64,000 nucleotides of DNA from Rhinopithecus roxellana (lineage: Eukaryota; Chordata; Mammalia; Primates; Cercopithecidae), in assembly GCF_007565055.1 (NCBI RefSeq), contig NC_044553.1:43637420-43701419 (forward strand), given 5' to 3'. Both the position numbers and the translations under genes were made by a program. The notes beneath the pieces are model-generated. The model was given only the letters and a program-made list of their open reading frames with translations. It was not told the origin of the DNA and ran no database searches. Within the stretch, counting starts at the first letter, position 1; the number at the start of each line of letters is the position of its first letter. This document shows positions 33,846 to 45,695 of the stretch, in pieces.

Positions 33846-36408
33846 TTTTTTGTGTCTCTTAAATCTAATTGGTCTATAATGTTGTTCAAGTCCCTTATTT
33901 CTTTATTGGTCTTCTATCCAGTGGTTCTATCGATTATGGGAAGTGGGGTATTGACGTCTACTTTTATTGTAGAGTGGTCTTTTCTTCAAGTCTGTCAATG
34001 CTTGGCTTCATATATTTGGGCACTTTAATGTTTGGTACATATATAATTGTATCTATCTTCTTGCTGAACTGGCCCTTTTGTTTGGCTCATATGTTCTTAT
34101 ATAATGTCCTTCTTGGTATGTTTTAACAGTTTTGACTTAAAGTCTATTTTGTCAGATATTACTGTAGTCACTTCTGTTTTCTTTTGGTTACAAAATTTCA
34201 GATTATCTTTTTCTATCCTTTTACCTTCAATCTGTGCATATCTCTGGATCTAAAGTTAGTTGCATGTAGACAGCATAAAGTTGGATTTTAGTTTTTAAAA
34301 ATCCATTCTTCTATTCAATTTATTTTGGTTAGGGAGTTTTGTCCATTTACATTTAAAGTTATTGGGAGGCCTGATGCTATTTGTTCACAGTTTTCTGTAT
34401 GTCTTGAGGACTTTTAGCCTCTCATTTCTTCCCTTATTGCCTTCCTTAGTGTTTAGTTCATTTTGTGTAATGATGCAACTTCAATCGTATATAAAGACTC
34501 TATTCCTTTTCAGCCCCTCTCCTACCTTGTGCTACTGGTGTCACAAATTAGATCTTTAGGTTATGTACCCATTAACAAAGATTTATAGTATTTTTTATGC
34601 TTTTGTTTTTTAAATTCTATGAAAGAATGAAAAGTGAGATGTCAACCAAAATTAAAATAATACAGGCCTTTATATTTGTCCAAATATTTACATTTACTGG
34701 AGAATTTCATATTTGCATATAGCTTTGTGTTATTGTCTAGTATCCTTCTGTTTCAACTTGAAGGATTTTCTTTAGGATTTTGTAGGGAAGATATAGTGGT
34801 AATGAATTTCCTCAGCTTTTATCTAGGAATGTCTTTATTTCTTTTTCATTTTTGAAGGATACTTTGCTGGATATAGTATTCTTCTAGGTGTTTTTTCTTT
34901 CAGCACTTTAAATATATCATCCTACTGACTTCTGGCCTGCGAAGTTTCTGCTGAAAAATCTGTTGATAATCTTACAGATGCTCCCTTGCATGTGATGAGC
35001 CATTTTGTCTTGTTGCTATCAAGATTTTCTCTTTTACACTCGACTGATTAAAATGTGTCTTGCTGTGGGTCTCTTTGGGTTTTTCCTACTTGGAGTTCAT
35101 GGAGCTTTTTGTATTTGTATATCCATTTTTCCTTAAATTTGGCAATTTTTCAGCTATTACTTCTTCAAATAAGTAATTTGTCTCCTTTTCTCTCTCTCCT
35201 AAGATTACACTAATATACATATTGGCCCACTTGATGGTGTCCCTTAGCTGCTGTTCACTTTTCTTCTTCATTCTTTTACTTTTGGCTTCTCTGACCTGCT
35301 CATTTCAAATGACCTGTCTGAAAGCTCGCTCATTCTTTCTTATACCTGTTCAGCAGGTATAAGACCTGTTCTGCTGGAACCGTTCAAGTGAATTTTTCAA
35401 TTCAGTTACTGTATTTTGCAACTTTAGAATTTGTTTTGTTCTTTTTTGTAATTTTTGTTAATAGTCTCATTTTATTATTATATAGGTATCCTGATTTCAT
35501 TTAGTTGTCAATATTCTCCTTCAGCTCATGGAGCATATTTATGGCAGTTATTTTAAAGTCCTTGTCTAATAAGTGAGAAGCCTTTGTTTCTTTAGGATAA
35601 ATTTCTGGATATTAATTTTGTTCCTTTAATATGGTCCATGTTTCCCTGTTTCTTTGGATGTCTTGTGATCTTAACGTTGAAAAATGGATGTTTGAAAAAA
35701 CAGTTCTCTCGGTCTTGCAGACTGGCTGCATGCAAGCAAAGACCTTCACTAATCAGCATGGAGTAAAGTCTTGAGGTTCTCTCAAACCTTTTCTGGGGAT
35801 GTGTCTTTCCTGGGCCTGTGTGTTTTAATTCCAGTTTTCCATACACATGGCTTCTTTTAAATGTCCTAATTACCTAAAAGTCTCAGTACTTCTCACAGAT
35901 TTAGATGCTGTATTGTATTCCTCTGCCTATAATTTTTTGCCACCAGGTTCCTGCAGTTCTGTGGACTCACTGCACCTCTCACATTCAGTGGTACCAACCA
36001 CCTGTTTCTGCAGCTTCCAACCTGATATCCAAATGACGCAGCTGTTCCCATCAGTACTGAGTCAGGCAAGACAGATACCAGTCCCTCAGGCAGGCCCCAG
36101 AAAAACCAGAATGTTGCAAGCAAGTCTACTCTTTTCCTTCCATTCCAAGGGAGGGAACTGGGAATTGGGTGGCTTCTTCCTGACTGTGCTGTGCGAGGGA
36201 GTATGTGGGGAAAGGGTGAGAAAAACACCACATTTCCTACTATTTTGAGTATGGCCTTCTCTTAGGCATTCTCTTGGTTGCTTCTGCTGACTGACTGGTT
36301 TCTAGAGCTCTCCCAAAGCTACTTTGGTCTGTGTATCATATATTCAGTCTTTTAATGGGGGAGCAAAGGCCTGGAGCTTCCTAATCCACCATTTTGCTGA
36401 CAACACTG
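33846..36408 (-). repeat. Old LINE-1 (L1M) endonuclease to 5' end, antisense
   Basis: It runs through the ORF2 start, ORF1 ('ggccagaagt'-type strings in reverse) and 5' UTR to 'ccaccattttgctgac', the reverse of an L1 start (gcaaaatggtgg). The 133- and 112-codon frames near 35847-36248 belong to this 5' UTR and are not genes. Confidence 0.72.
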
Positions 36409-36461
36409 TATCTTTTAAAGAGGCGTTTTTTTTTTTTTTTTGAAAAGAAAAGGTGTATATA

Positions 36462-36469
<8 letters not shown>

Positions 36470-36499
<30 letters not shown>
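36470..36499. repeat. (CA)n microsatellite
   Basis: About 15 pure CA units preceded by a TA-rich stretch, with a T run at 36426-36441. Confidence 0.95.
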
Positions 36500-36502
<3 letters not shown>

Positions 36503-36525
36503 CTAGAGATAGATTTCACATTACT

Positions 36526-36845
36526 TTTTTTATTTTTTATTTATTTATTTATTTATTTATTTGAGGCGGAGTCTCGCTCTGTCGCCCGGGCTGGAGTGCA
36601 GTGGCCGGATCTCAGCTCACTGCAAGCTCCGCCTTCCGGATTTACGCCATTCTCCTGCCTCAGCCTCCCGGGTAGCTGGGACTACAGGCGCCCGCCACCT
36701 CGCCCGGCTAGTTTTTGTATTTTTTTTAGTAGAGACGAGGTTTCACCGTGTCAGCCAGGATGGTCTCGATCTCCTGACCTCGTGATCCGCCCGTCTCGGC
36801 CTCCCAAAGTGCTGGGATTACAGGCTTGAGCCACCGCGCCCGGCC
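36526..36845 (-). mobile_element. AluY of Old World monkey type, antisense
   Basis: Full Alu with (TTTA)n tail. Its perfect 14-bp duplication is gatttcacattact (36512-36525 and 36846-36859). Confidence 0.94.
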
Positions 36846-36859
36846 GATTTCACATTACT

Positions 36860-37792
36860 ATTTCTATTTTTTTCTCCATCTTTTTTATGTGTGTGTACAG
36901 AGATTCAGATTTCCTTCTGGTATCATTTTCCTTTTGTATGAATTTCTTCCTTTAACATTTCAAGTATAGATCTTCCTATACTTAATGATTTCTACTGACC
37001 CTTTTTCTGCTTTGCTCAAATTGCTAAAGACCTTATCCAGTCCATTTTTACCAAGATTACAAACTTGGTCTCCCCCTTGTCATGGGAAGTGGGTAAATTC
37101 TCTGCTTAGCTAAAGACTACAGCCATTTCCTTTCACAGGTACCTAGGTATCTCACCCTGTAAATGGTATTTAGATGTCTGCCAAGCATTTGAGGGAAATA
37201 CGTATGCATGTTTTTGAGGGCTCTCTTTTTTCTAGAATTTCCTACTTAAAAATTTGTACCACCTTGGCAGCCCTGCTCTCTGACTCCTCAGTCCAATAAG
37301 GCTACTACTTTTTGCTTGAGTTCTCATCTTTGTGAACCCACGAACTGGAAAGCGCTTTCAGGAGAAGCTAGTTGAATGTGGATCTCAACCAGTATTTCTG
37401 CTGTTTCAAGGATCATACCACTTCCAGTTTCTACTTATTATTGATTATTCTTCTATGCCTTCAAATATATTTTTTAAATGTTTTTCAAATATATTTTTTA
37501 AAATTCACAAATCCAGAGTTTATGTTGGTTCAATACAAGCTACTTTGCTGTTACTGGAATTAGAACTGAGTTATTTTTAAAACTTTTTTAAAAATGGGAA
37601 GTACCTAAGCATGACTAAAAGCTATCAAATTCCAGTAATTCAGTAATGGAAAGCAATTTTTATCTATAAAAAAATTTGTATTGCAGTTTTAAAAAGTACT
37701 TTTTATTACTGTTGTGACGATAGTCTATAATTCTTTCCATTGAAAGGCTGTATATTAAAAAAGAATATATGGCACTTTTTTTCCTTTTGTAG
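36860..37792. other. TEX9 intron; old L1 scrap then unassigned
   Basis: At 36900-37010 'tttcttcctttaacatttca' resembles antisense L1 ORF1. A small tandem repeat (tttcaaatatattttttaaa, twice) lies at about 37457-37503. Nothing else is recognised before the next exon. Confidence 0.45.
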
Positions 37793-37927
37793 GACATAGC
37801 AAATGAAGAACACAAAAAAATTGAAGTGTTAAAATCAGAAAACAAGAAGCTAGAAAAACAAAAAGGAGAATTAATGATAGGGTTCAAGAAACAGTTAAAA
37901 TTAATTGATGTTTTAAAAAGGCAAAAG
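37793..37927 (+). CDS. TEX9: TEX9 coding exon (penultimate)
   Basis: The exon is 135 bp, 45 codons, phase 0 to 0, with acceptor 'tttttttccttttgtag' and donor 'aag|gtgagt' (both strong). It encodes a very Lys-rich coiled coil starting DIANEEHKKIEVLKSENKKL and ending LIDVLKRQK. It is the same size and phase as the exon at 17578, which suggests, but does not prove, an old internal coiled-coil exon duplication. Confidence 0.94.
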
Positions 37928-38603
37928 GTGAGTGTCATTAAAGTTAAATCATCATATTATTTGTACCTTTCTTACTAAACAATTCAGCATTTTTCACTTT
38001 AGGTATGTTTAATTTTTGACATCTTTAGGCAATGAATTTCATATAAAATGCATTACTCATATGAAATCATATGAAATCTAACATGTATAGTGAGATTTAT
38101 GTATGTGTCATCTAAGCAAGTGGATATTTTCACGTAAGTAAATTAGTGTAGAAAATGGGACTGGCAAATACAGTATAGGTACGTCTCAACTACAGAAAGT
38201 ACCACATTAAAGAATGACTATTATCTTAGGGGACTGTTTGCCTCTTCAAACCTTAGAGTGAACATTGCTTCCAAACCACTATTGCTGCTTTATCTAAAAA
38301 TTCATAGTTCTGACACTTTCCTTCTTTGCAAAGGTCAGGTATTACAATATTATAGAATTATTATCTATCTTAAAAGTAAGTTGGTTCAATACTACTGTTA
38401 GACAAAAAGTATTCTATAGGTTGGTCCTTGAATGTACTTACTACCATTTCAAATATCATTCTTATTGGAATTAACAGTATACATTCCTACAACAGAACTT
38501 ACATTCTGACAATATATTATCCACACATTTTTACAAACTTCCTGTTGTTTGGTGGCCTACTCTTAATACTAAATCAGATAATACTGATTTTTTTTTTTAA
38601 CAG

Positions 38604-38681
38604 ATGCATATTGAAGCTGCCAAGATGCTGTCTTTCACTGAGGAGGAATTTATGAAAGCACTTGAATGGGGAAATTCATAA
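38604..38681 (+). CDS. TEX9: TEX9 last coding exon with stop
   Basis: The acceptor 'gattttttttttaacag' leads into 25 codons (MHIEAAKMLSFTEEEFMKAL then EWGNS) and the TAA at 38679-38681. This is the TEX9 C-terminus as I recall it: it loses the coiled-coil character and ends with a short acidic/aromatic tail. The frame is continuous with the exon at 37793. The 3' UTR follows, with polyadenylation boxes at 38888 and 38991. Confidence 0.95.
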   Translation: MHIEAAKMLSFTEEEFMKALEWGNS

Positions 38682-38887
38682 GTGATCTACTTCAGTTAGT
38701 CTCTATGACAGTATGTGGTGGATACCCATTTTACTTATTGTAATGGTTTGAATTATTTTTACTCTTCATAAGTAATATATTTGATTATGAAATCAAAATA
38801 ATTTCAAAGAATTCCCGTTTTAGATTTGGGAGATATAAAACTGATGCATTATTCTGATATGTAGTTATTAGAAAAAATATTTTGTAA

Positions 38888-38893
38888 AATAAA
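38888..38893 (+). terminator. TEX9 polyadenylation signal candidate (proximal)
   Basis: AATAAA in 'gtaaaataaagc', 207 nt after the stop. Confidence 0.6.
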
Positions 38894-38990
38894 GCAACAA
38901 TTTAAATTTTGATTCTGCTATCTTATGACTTATTAGCTATTTTTGAGTTTGTTAAGTTCTTACTGAACGTGACAATTAAGCACATTAGAT

Positions 38991-38996
38991 AATAAA
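38991..38996 (+). terminator. TEX9 polyadenylation signal candidate (distal)
   Basis: AATAAA in 'agataataaaattc', 310 nt after the stop. It would place the TEX9 end close to the MNS1 end. Confidence 0.45.
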
Positions 38997-39074
38997 ATTC
39001 TTGACTCTTTTCATTTACAGTTCTCCTCCCTTAAAGCAGACTGAAAAAGATGCTTTAAAAGAAAATTCCAAATA

Positions 39075-39080
39075 TTTATT
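39075..39080 (-). terminator. MNS1 polyadenylation signal candidate
   Basis: On the minus strand this reads AATAAA, about 355 nt after the MNS1 stop. It is the only canonical minus-strand box I find between the two stop codons. Confidence 0.55.
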
Positions 39081-39434
39081 TCCCTGGCTAAATCAAGCCA
39101 GTAAAGTTTCTAAACACAGAGAGAAGGCAGTTAGTTCACTTTGGGGTAGAGTTCTGTATTAGTCAAGGTAAATATACTGTCTTGAGGATGGGGATGCAAA
39201 CAATGCTCTGTAGTGTGGTAGAAATCAGATTTTCAAATTATCAGTACAAAACATAACAGTTTGATTAAAATTAATTTTTATCTGATAATTGTTTACAAGT
39301 TATAAATTCAGTGATGACTTACAAAATCCAAATAAACAATGGATTCTTACTGCCACTGAACTGTAAAACAAAAGTTATGCTGACATCTAGTGGTAACATA
39401 CAAAAAATCTAGGGTTTACCCAATTTTGATGATA

Positions 39435-39527
39435 TCATTTCTCTTCACAAATTTCACTCCTTTGCTGATATACTTTCCTAAACTCTTCACCAAGCAGATC
39501 AATATCATCCTCTTTTTTAAATACTCC
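39435..39527 (-). CDS. MNS1: MNS1 last coding exon with stop
   Basis: The minus-strand acceptor 'tttcttgtag' leads into 30 codons (GVFKKEDDIDLLGEEFRKVY, then an acidic end with CEEK) and the TGA at 39437-39435. This is the C-terminus of meiosis-specific nuclear structural protein 1 (about 495 aa in human, from memory). MNS1 is a coiled-coil protein inside axonemal doublet microtubules. It is known to be needed for sperm flagella and motile nodal cilia and to bind the outer-arm docking complex. The exon joins in frame (phase 0) to the one at 41723-41598. Confidence 0.95.
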   Translation of the reverse strand, partial: GVFKKEDDIDLLGEEFRKVYQQRSEICEEK

Positions 39528-40537
39528 CTACAAGAAAAATATTTTGCGGGTTACTTTTGAATACCAGAATATTTCACTAAATGCTTTTAAGACTGACAAA
39601 GACATGAGGTTAGTAAAGTTATCACCAAGGTAATGAAATCTATTCAATAGATTAATGAAACTTTAAAAAAAAATCAACACTTTTCAAAAAAAATAAGACT
39701 TTACATATATAGTGAATATTCCTAGACTGACCCAATTTTCTGATTTATCAGCTCTAGTGTAGGAGCTTGTCATACAAATCTGAGCTCTTCTACAAGTTCT
39801 ACTGCTTGGATTACCTAGATAGGAAGACACTTCATCTATAGTGTACCCTACCCTTTTCTTTAAATAGCTCTATAATATGATATAAGGGTGAGCTTCGATA
39901 GATTCATGCGTGGGATTGGTTCTTCTTGTGTCAGTTCTATGGCTAATCATCAATCAATCAATCTTGCAGAAAAGAATCCAGGTTTGGAGCTAAGCCATTT
40001 AAGCAAACCCTCTGGAATTCTTCACTGTTGTATTTTTCTTTTCCCCTACAGTATACTGCAAAGGGCTCTTTAAAACAAAATTAAATATTTACTTATCTTG
40101 CAATCTAAAGAATTTTAAGGATAACTGAGGTCATTTGGCGCCATTAGGACCTAAAGTATAAAGATCATTTTTGGATATCAAGTTTATTAATCCCTCCTGC
40201 TGCCTCCACAATTATTTCCTCTACAAAAATATCACATCCCAAAGACATTCCTACAATTTATAATTTATTTTATGAAATTTATTAATTACATATGGATTTT
40301 ATCATCATTTTGCATTCTTTAATCCTATGTAACCAATTAGACTATCAAAAGTCCTGTGGCCAGGCAATAATTACCTATATATTTTATATATTTTTCCTTC
40401 CTTAGCACCAGACTGAATGTAAAATATGCACTTGATTCTACTGAATAAAATATGAAATGGCATTTCTATAGCTGAAAGATGATGATCTTATTTATATGAG
40501 TCTAGATGTTTATGTGTCCTATGAAACTGTTACTACT
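39528..40537. other. MNS1 intron, unassigned
   Basis: AT-rich intron; no repeat family, exon or RNA gene recognised. Confidence 0.45.
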
Positions 40538-40823
40538 TTTTTAAGACAGGGTCTCACTCTGTTACCCAGGCTGGAGTGCAGTGGCAAGATCATGGGTCAC
40601 TGCAGCTTCAACTTTCCAGGCTCAAACAATCCTCCAACCTCAGCCTCCAGAGTAGCTGGGACTACAGGCGTACATCACCACATCCCGTTAACTTTTTATT
40701 TTGTCTAGTAATGGGATCTCCCTATGTTGCCCAGGCTGGTCTTGAACTCCTGGGCTCAAGTGATCCTCCTGCCTCAGCCTCCCCAAGTGCTGGGATTATA
40801 GGCATGCATCACCATGCCCAGCC
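40538..40823 (-). mobile_element. AluJ-type, antisense
   Basis: Diverged Alu ('aagacagggtctcactctgt' to 'catcaccatgcccagcc'). An imperfect flank repeat (gttactactttt and gttactatttt) is present. Confidence 0.88.
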
Positions 40824-41097
40824 AGTTACTATTTTATTTGAAGTCACAGTGTGTCTCAGGTATACATTAAAATTCACTATCTTCTGGAATTTTAAAAATC
40901 AAGTTTAACTACTTACAACTTCCTACTATAGAGCAGATCTGTCTCGAACTCGGTTCAAGCATGTTCCTATGTTGTTACCAATGACAATGTGTTCATACAC
41001 ATTCTCAGCTTTGGCATAAAAGTACTACAGTTGTTATAGGGTAGCTTTAGAGTTCATACACTAAAAGGGGAGAAAAGAACCTTTAAAATACAAACTC

Positions 41098-41369
41098 ATG
41101 CCATGTGTAGTGGCCCACGCCTGTAATCCCAGCACTTTGGGAGGCCGAGGCGGATGGATCACCTGAGGCCAACAGTTCAAGACCAGCCTGGCCAACATGG
41201 CAAAACCCTGTCTTTACTAAAAAATACAAAAATTAGCTGGGTGTGGTGGCAAACGCCTGTAATCCCAGCCACTCAGGAGGCTGAAACAGGAGAATCACCT
41301 GAACCTGGGAGGCGGAGGTTGCAGTAAGCTGACATTCTGCCACTGCACTTCAGCCTGGGTGATAAATAA
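41098..41369 (+). mobile_element. AluS-type, sense, 3'-shortened
   Basis: Runs from 'ccatgtgtagtggcccacgc' to 'cttcagcctgggtgataa', missing the usual 3' end. It faces the AluJ at 40538-40823 and lies about 230 bp from an MNS1 exon. Confidence 0.88.
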
Positions 41370-41429
41370 AGTACAAATTCAGTAAATCAAGCTCATACCT
41401 CTAATAATGTGCCAAGACCAATCATTGTA

Positions 41430-41545
41430 GATATACTGAAATGGGCCCAGAGAGGTTCAGTGCCTGGACAGGATCCCATCGCTGCTTCATAACCGAGCAA
41501 GAAGTGAGCAAAACCTAGGCACTCTAAAATCCAAATACTATGTTT
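41430..41545 (-). repeat. MIR fragment, antisense
   Basis: 'gggcccagagaggttcagtg' followed by 'aagtgagcaaaacctaggca' fits the antisense MIR core. It ends about 50 bp from the MNS1 exon donor. Confidence 0.6.
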
Positions 41546-41597
41546 TTTTCATTATTAAAGGTCATGAAGATTACAACTTGAGATAAATCTCACTTAC

Positions 41598-41723
41598 TTT
41601 AGGGAGATAGCCTAGTAAGTTTGTAGCATGCTCTTTGAGAAGTTTTAGCCTTTCTTCTTCAATAATTGCATTAATAAATCCTTGCCGCTTTTGCTGCAAC
41701 TGCCACTCTTCTAGTTCATGTTG
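41598..41723 (-). CDS. MNS1: MNS1 coding exon (penultimate)
   Basis: The exon is 126 bp, 42 codons, phase 0 to 0. On the minus strand the acceptor is 'ctgcatttccag' and the donor 'AAA|gtaagt'. The product starts QHELEEWQLQQKRQGFINAI, continues with an IIEEERLKLLKEHA block and ends GYLPK. This is the end of the long trichoplein-like coiled coil, before the short C-terminal tail. Confidence 0.95.
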
Positions 41724-41759
41724 CTGGAAATGCAGATCAAATTTTGTTATCACAAAGTA

Positions 41760-43487
41760 CATTAATCTTATACGAAGTTTTCAAATAAAACTACTCATGC
41801 AATGAATTAGATAAAACTGATGAACTATTTATGACACTAAGTTCAAAAGATTCTAGATAATATATATTTTATGTCTGTACACATATCTATGTATTTTTTA
41901 CTATCATTATTCCTTTAAAATTACAAGGAGGCAAACAAATATTTTCAGGAAAGTGTCTTCATTACCAAGGGAAAAAATACTCAAAGGAGTGACTGCCTAA
42001 TACAGTAAATATTTACTGAATGCTTACCATATGCCAGATGCTGAAGAGTTTTCAGTGTAAAACAAAAAGTGAATAAAGAAGATCAGAAATATCTAAAGGA
42101 TATGAAATATATATTTAAAATATATATATTTAAAATATATATTTTAAAAATATATATTATATATATATATATATTAAAAGATATGAAGCATGAGAATTCC
42201 ACTAGTATTTCTTAGGAAAGAGCTCTTGAATACTCGTAATCACATCAAAATTCTGGGCCATATAGAAAAGATGACTTGAACTACGTGACAGAACAGTAAT
42301 CTACTAAGCCACTGTTAATTTGAGACTGTACTTGCAATCAAACCTAATTCTATCTTAATTCACCCATTCCTTATAAAGAGGAGATACAGGAAAGTTCTGT
42401 AATGTTACAGGGGAAAGCAAACTTGATAGATTTTTGTCCAATGGTAGAGTCTAATTTGGGCTAATGCAGGATTTCCTAAGAAGGATCTGGTAGGCCACAT
42501 TCAATGTTTATCCTAAAAAGAAAAATTTACAGTAAATTAAATAGTTTAGGTAGTTATGAAATCAACGTATCCATTTAGGACAAATTCTGAATAGCTTTGG
42601 TGGTAGGAAACTACCTCCTGGGAAGTTTCAGATTTTGTCTGACCATATGATTTTTGTAGAGGTAGACAGAATTATAGATACCTATTTAGGAATACCTCTG
42701 AAATCCACAAAACATAGTTAGACCTTATAGGATTGTATAATGGTGTTAATGCGTTTCATCATGAAGATCTGTCCTTGCCTTGGGGGCAGAGCAAAAATGC
42801 TGCCCAATCGAACTGACAAAACTAAGCCGACGGCTTCATATTGGGAACATTTATAAGTCTTTAAAAATTAAGACATAAATTATTTGTATAAGTGTCTATG
42901 CATTAGGTGACTTTATCTGATTTCCATTTAGTTTTAGTCTGATTTCTAGTTAGTTGTCTTGCTAACTTTTCCAGGAGCTTTATCCTATCCAAAGTACTAA
43001 CCAGGCCTGATTCTGCTTAGCTTCTGAGAACAGATGAGCTCCAATCTGAAATATAACAGCACTTGTATTCCCATGAATTTCTCATATTTGAAACATTTGC
43101 ATTATTTTGACTCCTATGTTGTATAGTTTTAAAAGAAGTCATGTTAAGTCTCACTGAGTCTTCCTTTTAAAAGTAAATTCTTCTCTTTCTACCAATTTTC
43201 AAAACACCTACATATTATCCATTTGGTTCTTAAACCACAAAAATCAAGTGAGAGAATATAAGTATTTAGTTTTACAGATGAGACATAAATCAATGTGTCC
43301 AAAGCCAAAAACTTAATTTCATCTCCAACACTTAAATCTACATTTCCAACTAGTAATCTTCCCCTGGGCCACCCAAATCATTTTGGGTGGACAAAATAGA
43401 ATTATTTGCCCCCTCAAAATCTATTTCTTTTCCTCTATACTCATTCCTTAGGATATCACCCAGTCACCCATTAAAGACAGTAGTAAT
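41760..43487. other. MNS1 intron, mostly unassigned
   Basis: An AT-rich palindromic tract lies at 42105-42176 and an old MIR/L2-like scrap ('tgcttaccatatgccagatg') near 42010-42060. Otherwise nothing recognised. Confidence 0.45.
42105..42176. repeat. (TA)n-rich low-complexity tract
   Basis: Alternating tata and tttaaaa blocks, self-complementary over most of its length. Confidence 0.95.
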
Positions 43488-43725
43488 ACATGGACACAGG
43501 GAGAGGAACATCACACACAAGGGCCTGTCGGGGGGTAGGGGAGGATAAGGGGAAGGGAGAGCATTAGGACAAATACCTAATGCATGCAAAGCTTAAAACC
43601 TAGATGACAGGTTGATAGGTGCAGCAAACCACCATGGCACGTATATACCTGTGTAACAAACCCGCATGTTCTGCACATGCATCCTGGAACTTAAAATAAA
43701 AATAATAAAAAATAATTAAAAAGAT
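43488..43725 (+). mobile_element. Severely 5'-truncated LINE-1 3' end, sense
   Basis: Only the 3' UTR remains ('gaacatcacacacaagggcc' to 'ctggaacttaaaataaaaat') with an A-rich tail. The motif 'gatgacaggttgataggtgc' is single and diverged, so it is an older copy. Confidence 0.88.
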
Positions 43726-43739
43726 GGAATGATAGTATT

Positions 43740-44255
43740 ATTAGTAGTATCCTTAAGTCTCTAGATCTCACTGGTCACCAAGCCCCATCAATTCCATATC
43801 CTTAATATCTCTTGGGTGGATCCTCTCTCCATTTGCATGGGTTTCACCACTTGTCACTGGGATTATTATAATAACTTACTTAGTGATCTGCCTATCTCCA
43901 AGCTTACTCGTCTCTTAATGTACCTTCAATGCTCTCACTTGAATTGTCTTTCAAAGTGCAGATCTTAATAGACAGCTTTCCAATCTTCAGTGGTTTCCCT
44001 TAGAAAAGCCCACCTTCTTAAAATAGCATGCAGGGTGTTCATGATCTGTTTCTCTCTCTGCCATACCAAAACATCCATAGCTCTGTAACCTATTATCACA
44101 TGTACGTGACATATTTATAATTACTTTTTATATATTTTTCTTAACCAAGACCATAAATTCATAGGTGACATGGACTTAGTTTTATTTACCTTTTATGTTC
44201 TCAATACCAACCAGTGTTTAGCACATAGAAAGCATCAATAAATATTTTCTAGAAG
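43740..44255 (+). repeat. LINE-2 (L2) 3' part, sense
   Basis: 'ggattattataataacttac', 'ttccaatcttcagtggtttc', 'gcatgcagggtgttcatgat' and the ending 'aagcatcaataaatattttc' follow the L2 ORF2 to 3' UTR order. Confidence 0.75.
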
Positions 44256-44405
44256 CAAAAATGGTCAGAAAATTTATATATATATTAGTAAACATACTAA
44301 CATTGTCTGGCATATAAAGCTTCTCAGTAAATGTTTAGTGGATGATACATGAGCTAATTGCTGTTTAATGATTATGACCAAAAAAACCCCACAACTTTTT
44401 CTTAC

Positions 44406-44663
44406 TTTGTCTGCAAGGAATTGTTGGCGACGCTCTTCAATAAGTTTTTCCACAGCCCTCCTGTGTTCCAGCTGCTTCATTCTTTGTTTCTGAGCATTCA
44501 TTAATTCTATTCGATCATCCTCAGCAAATTTAGCTAGCATAGTTTTTCTAAAGTTCTCCTCTTCCTCTTTTGTAGCCTGTAGTACTAATTCCTTCAAGGC
44601 CATTTGTTCTTCAAAATCTTGCTTCATCTCTTTTTGCTTTCTCAGTTTCTTTTCTGCTTCTTC
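44406..44663 (-). CDS. MNS1: MNS1 coding exon (3rd from the 3' end)
   Basis: The exon is 258 bp, 86 codons, phase 0 to 0. On the minus strand the acceptor is 'gttgtttag' and the donor 'AAA|gtaaga'. It encodes EEAEKKLRKQKEMKQDFEEQ, then continues through a block with TMLAKFAEDDRIELMNAQKQ to a C-terminal ERRQQFLADK. This is the densest part of the coiled coil, almost only charged residues, Gln, Leu and Met, typical of the trichoplein/plectin-like (TPH) domain of cilia proteins. Confidence 0.96.
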
Positions 44664-45289
44664 CTAAACAACAATACAGCTAAAAGTTAATTTAGTAACT
44701 ACTTCCTTACACCAGATTTATAAGGGAAAATTTGGTTAAATTAGTATTGGTTAAATTTAGTATTACAAACTGAGAAAATTATAAGGCTTTTCATGATAAT
44801 ACATTGTCTATCCCTTTAAAACTAGCTGGATAAAGAATATGTTTACCTTTGGATTGTTTTCTGCTACTCATGAATAAATTCTATATTTACCATCTTGTTT
44901 CTCTACTCAGTTTTAACACATAACTGCTTTGAAAAGAGCTGTTACAGAAGCTTTTTTTGCACACCTGAGTTTATTCATCTGAAATCTATGGTAACTATGA
45001 ATCATTCTAGATTCTTGATTACAAAAGCTGTCCAAACCACCCATAAGTATTTTTCAGTTTCCAACTCCCTCCTCAAAATCAAAACTGCACGTACCCATCT
45101 CTAGTTTTCTAATATTCCCTTCATTCTCCAAAATTCTCTAAAATTTAAAGACAATTATCTCTCAATGACAATCAGTACTTCTTGAGGGAAATTCAAATAT
45201 AGTTGGAGCAGTTAAGTCCTTTCCTATAAGCTTTTATTTTCTGAACATTTTATTATGAAAAATTTCATACATACTAAAAAATATAATTT
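44664..45289. other. MNS1 intron, unassigned
   Basis: No recognised repeat or exon. Confidence 0.45.
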
Positions 45290-45695
45290 TACAATGGTCC
45301 CTCACTTCTAAATAATTCATGGGCCAAAGAGGGAATGCCAAGGAAAATAAATACATTGTAGTTAATAAAAATGAGATAGCAAAATTTGTGAGATGCTGCT
45401 AAAGCAGTTCTGAGAGACATTTATAGCACTAAATGCATACATTTAGGAAAAGGTATATATAGCACTAACTGCATGTGTGTAGGAAAAGTCAAATATCTAT
45501 ATTTGAATATATATATCTATATATATCTGTATCTATAAAAGTCTCAATAATCTAAGCCCCCACTTCAAGAACCTATAAAAAGAACTGTAAAGTAAACCAA
45601 AAATAAGCAGAAGGAAGAAAATAATAAAGAAAACTATAGAAATCAATGGAATTAAAAATAGAAAATAGACAATTATCAGTGAAACAAAAGGCTGG

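Noticed and set aside
35847..36248. 133-codon (+) and 112-codon (-) frames over the same DNA
   Set aside because: Both fall in the 5' UTR of an old antisense L1; two overlapping frames in GC-richer repeat DNA are expected by chance.
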